A DNA stretch of 64,000 nt from Hasllibacter halocynthiae. GTDB taxonomy: Bacteria; Pseudomonadota; Alphaproteobacteria; Rhodobacterales; Rhodobacteraceae. The notes under the pieces were generated by a model. The model did no database searches. It was not told the origin of the DNA and saw only the letters and a program-made list of their open reading frames with translations. Below, piece by piece: positions 62,937-64,000 of the stretch; the first letter of the stretch is position 1, and the number at the start of each line of letters is the position of its first letter. The stretch lies in contig NZ_PVTT01000001.1 of assembly GCF_003003095.1 (NCBI RefSeq), positions 434,001 through 498,000 on the forward strand. The letters are read 5' to 3'. The position numbers and the translations under genes are program-made.

Positions 62937-64000
<1,064 letters not shown>

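Overview
The window is a very GC-rich, gene-dense bacterial chromosome segment. Its gene content and order point to an alphaproteobacterium of the Rhodobacteraceae/Rhodobacterales. The markers are a MerR-ihfA-fabH-plsX-rpmF-DUF177/bamE block, a dgt-argS(like)-SPOR-nagZ-scpA-scpB block, a complex I NDUFA12 homologue beside a DUF2155 protein, accB-accC-aat, GapR (DUF2312) and a cysteine-poor DksA. All identifications come from reading the sequence and family knowledge; no database search was run.

Layout. 1-5206: a sugar catabolism/uptake operon (truncated TIM-barrel isomerase, Gfo/Idh/MocA dehydrogenase, CUT2-type ABC ATPase, permease and binding protein). 5249-8182: a GH13 alpha-glucosidase and a photolyase-like flavoprotein with an unusual domain order. 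8305-12672: clpP, clpX, a RidA-like gene apparently starting at CTG, an SPW membrane protein, the NDUFA12-like protein, DUF2155 and aat. 12677-16010: accC, accB and a periplasmic PRC-barrel protein with about 21 nine-residue repeats. 16179-24964: a branched-chain-type ABC importer in one apparent operon with acetyl-CoA synthetase, plus a divergent short-chain-acyl-type XRE regulator. 25061-29467: a stand-alone response regulator, a small membrane protein, a symporter/histidine kinase and a FliM-like SpoA protein, which look like one signalling operon.

29596-37361: a TIGR01244 protein, a tandem NTF2-like protein, GapR, an M48 protease, DUF421, and a minus-strand MoxR-GNAT-DUF2927-small membrane protein-VWA cluster. 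37531-41569: dksA, an FAD monooxygenase without a normal start codon, exonuclease III, a Hint-domain protein in compositionally distinct DNA, and an ErpA-type Fe-S protein. 41661-47884: dgt, an ArgS-like protein that has lost both catalytic signatures, SPOR protein, nagZ, scpA, scpB and a 48-residue protein. 47916-54096: a dCTP-deaminase-like protein, tRNA-Pro(GGG), MerR, ihfA, fabH, plsX, rpmF, DUF177 and bamE. 54099-64000: msrB, olsB-like, pgk, two cyclophilins, tyrS, anmK, exoD, a DUF985 cupin, a second PRC-barrel protein, a methyltransferase and enolase (cut by the window end).

Most genes are housekeeping. The strongest oddities are the catalytically gutted ArgS-like protein, the permuted photolyase-like protein, the transporter-kinase/CheY-like/SpoA operon, the nonapeptide-repeat PRC protein, the MoxR/VWA cluster with an overlooked 56-residue membrane protein, and two genes whose apparent starts are not ATG, GTG or TTG.
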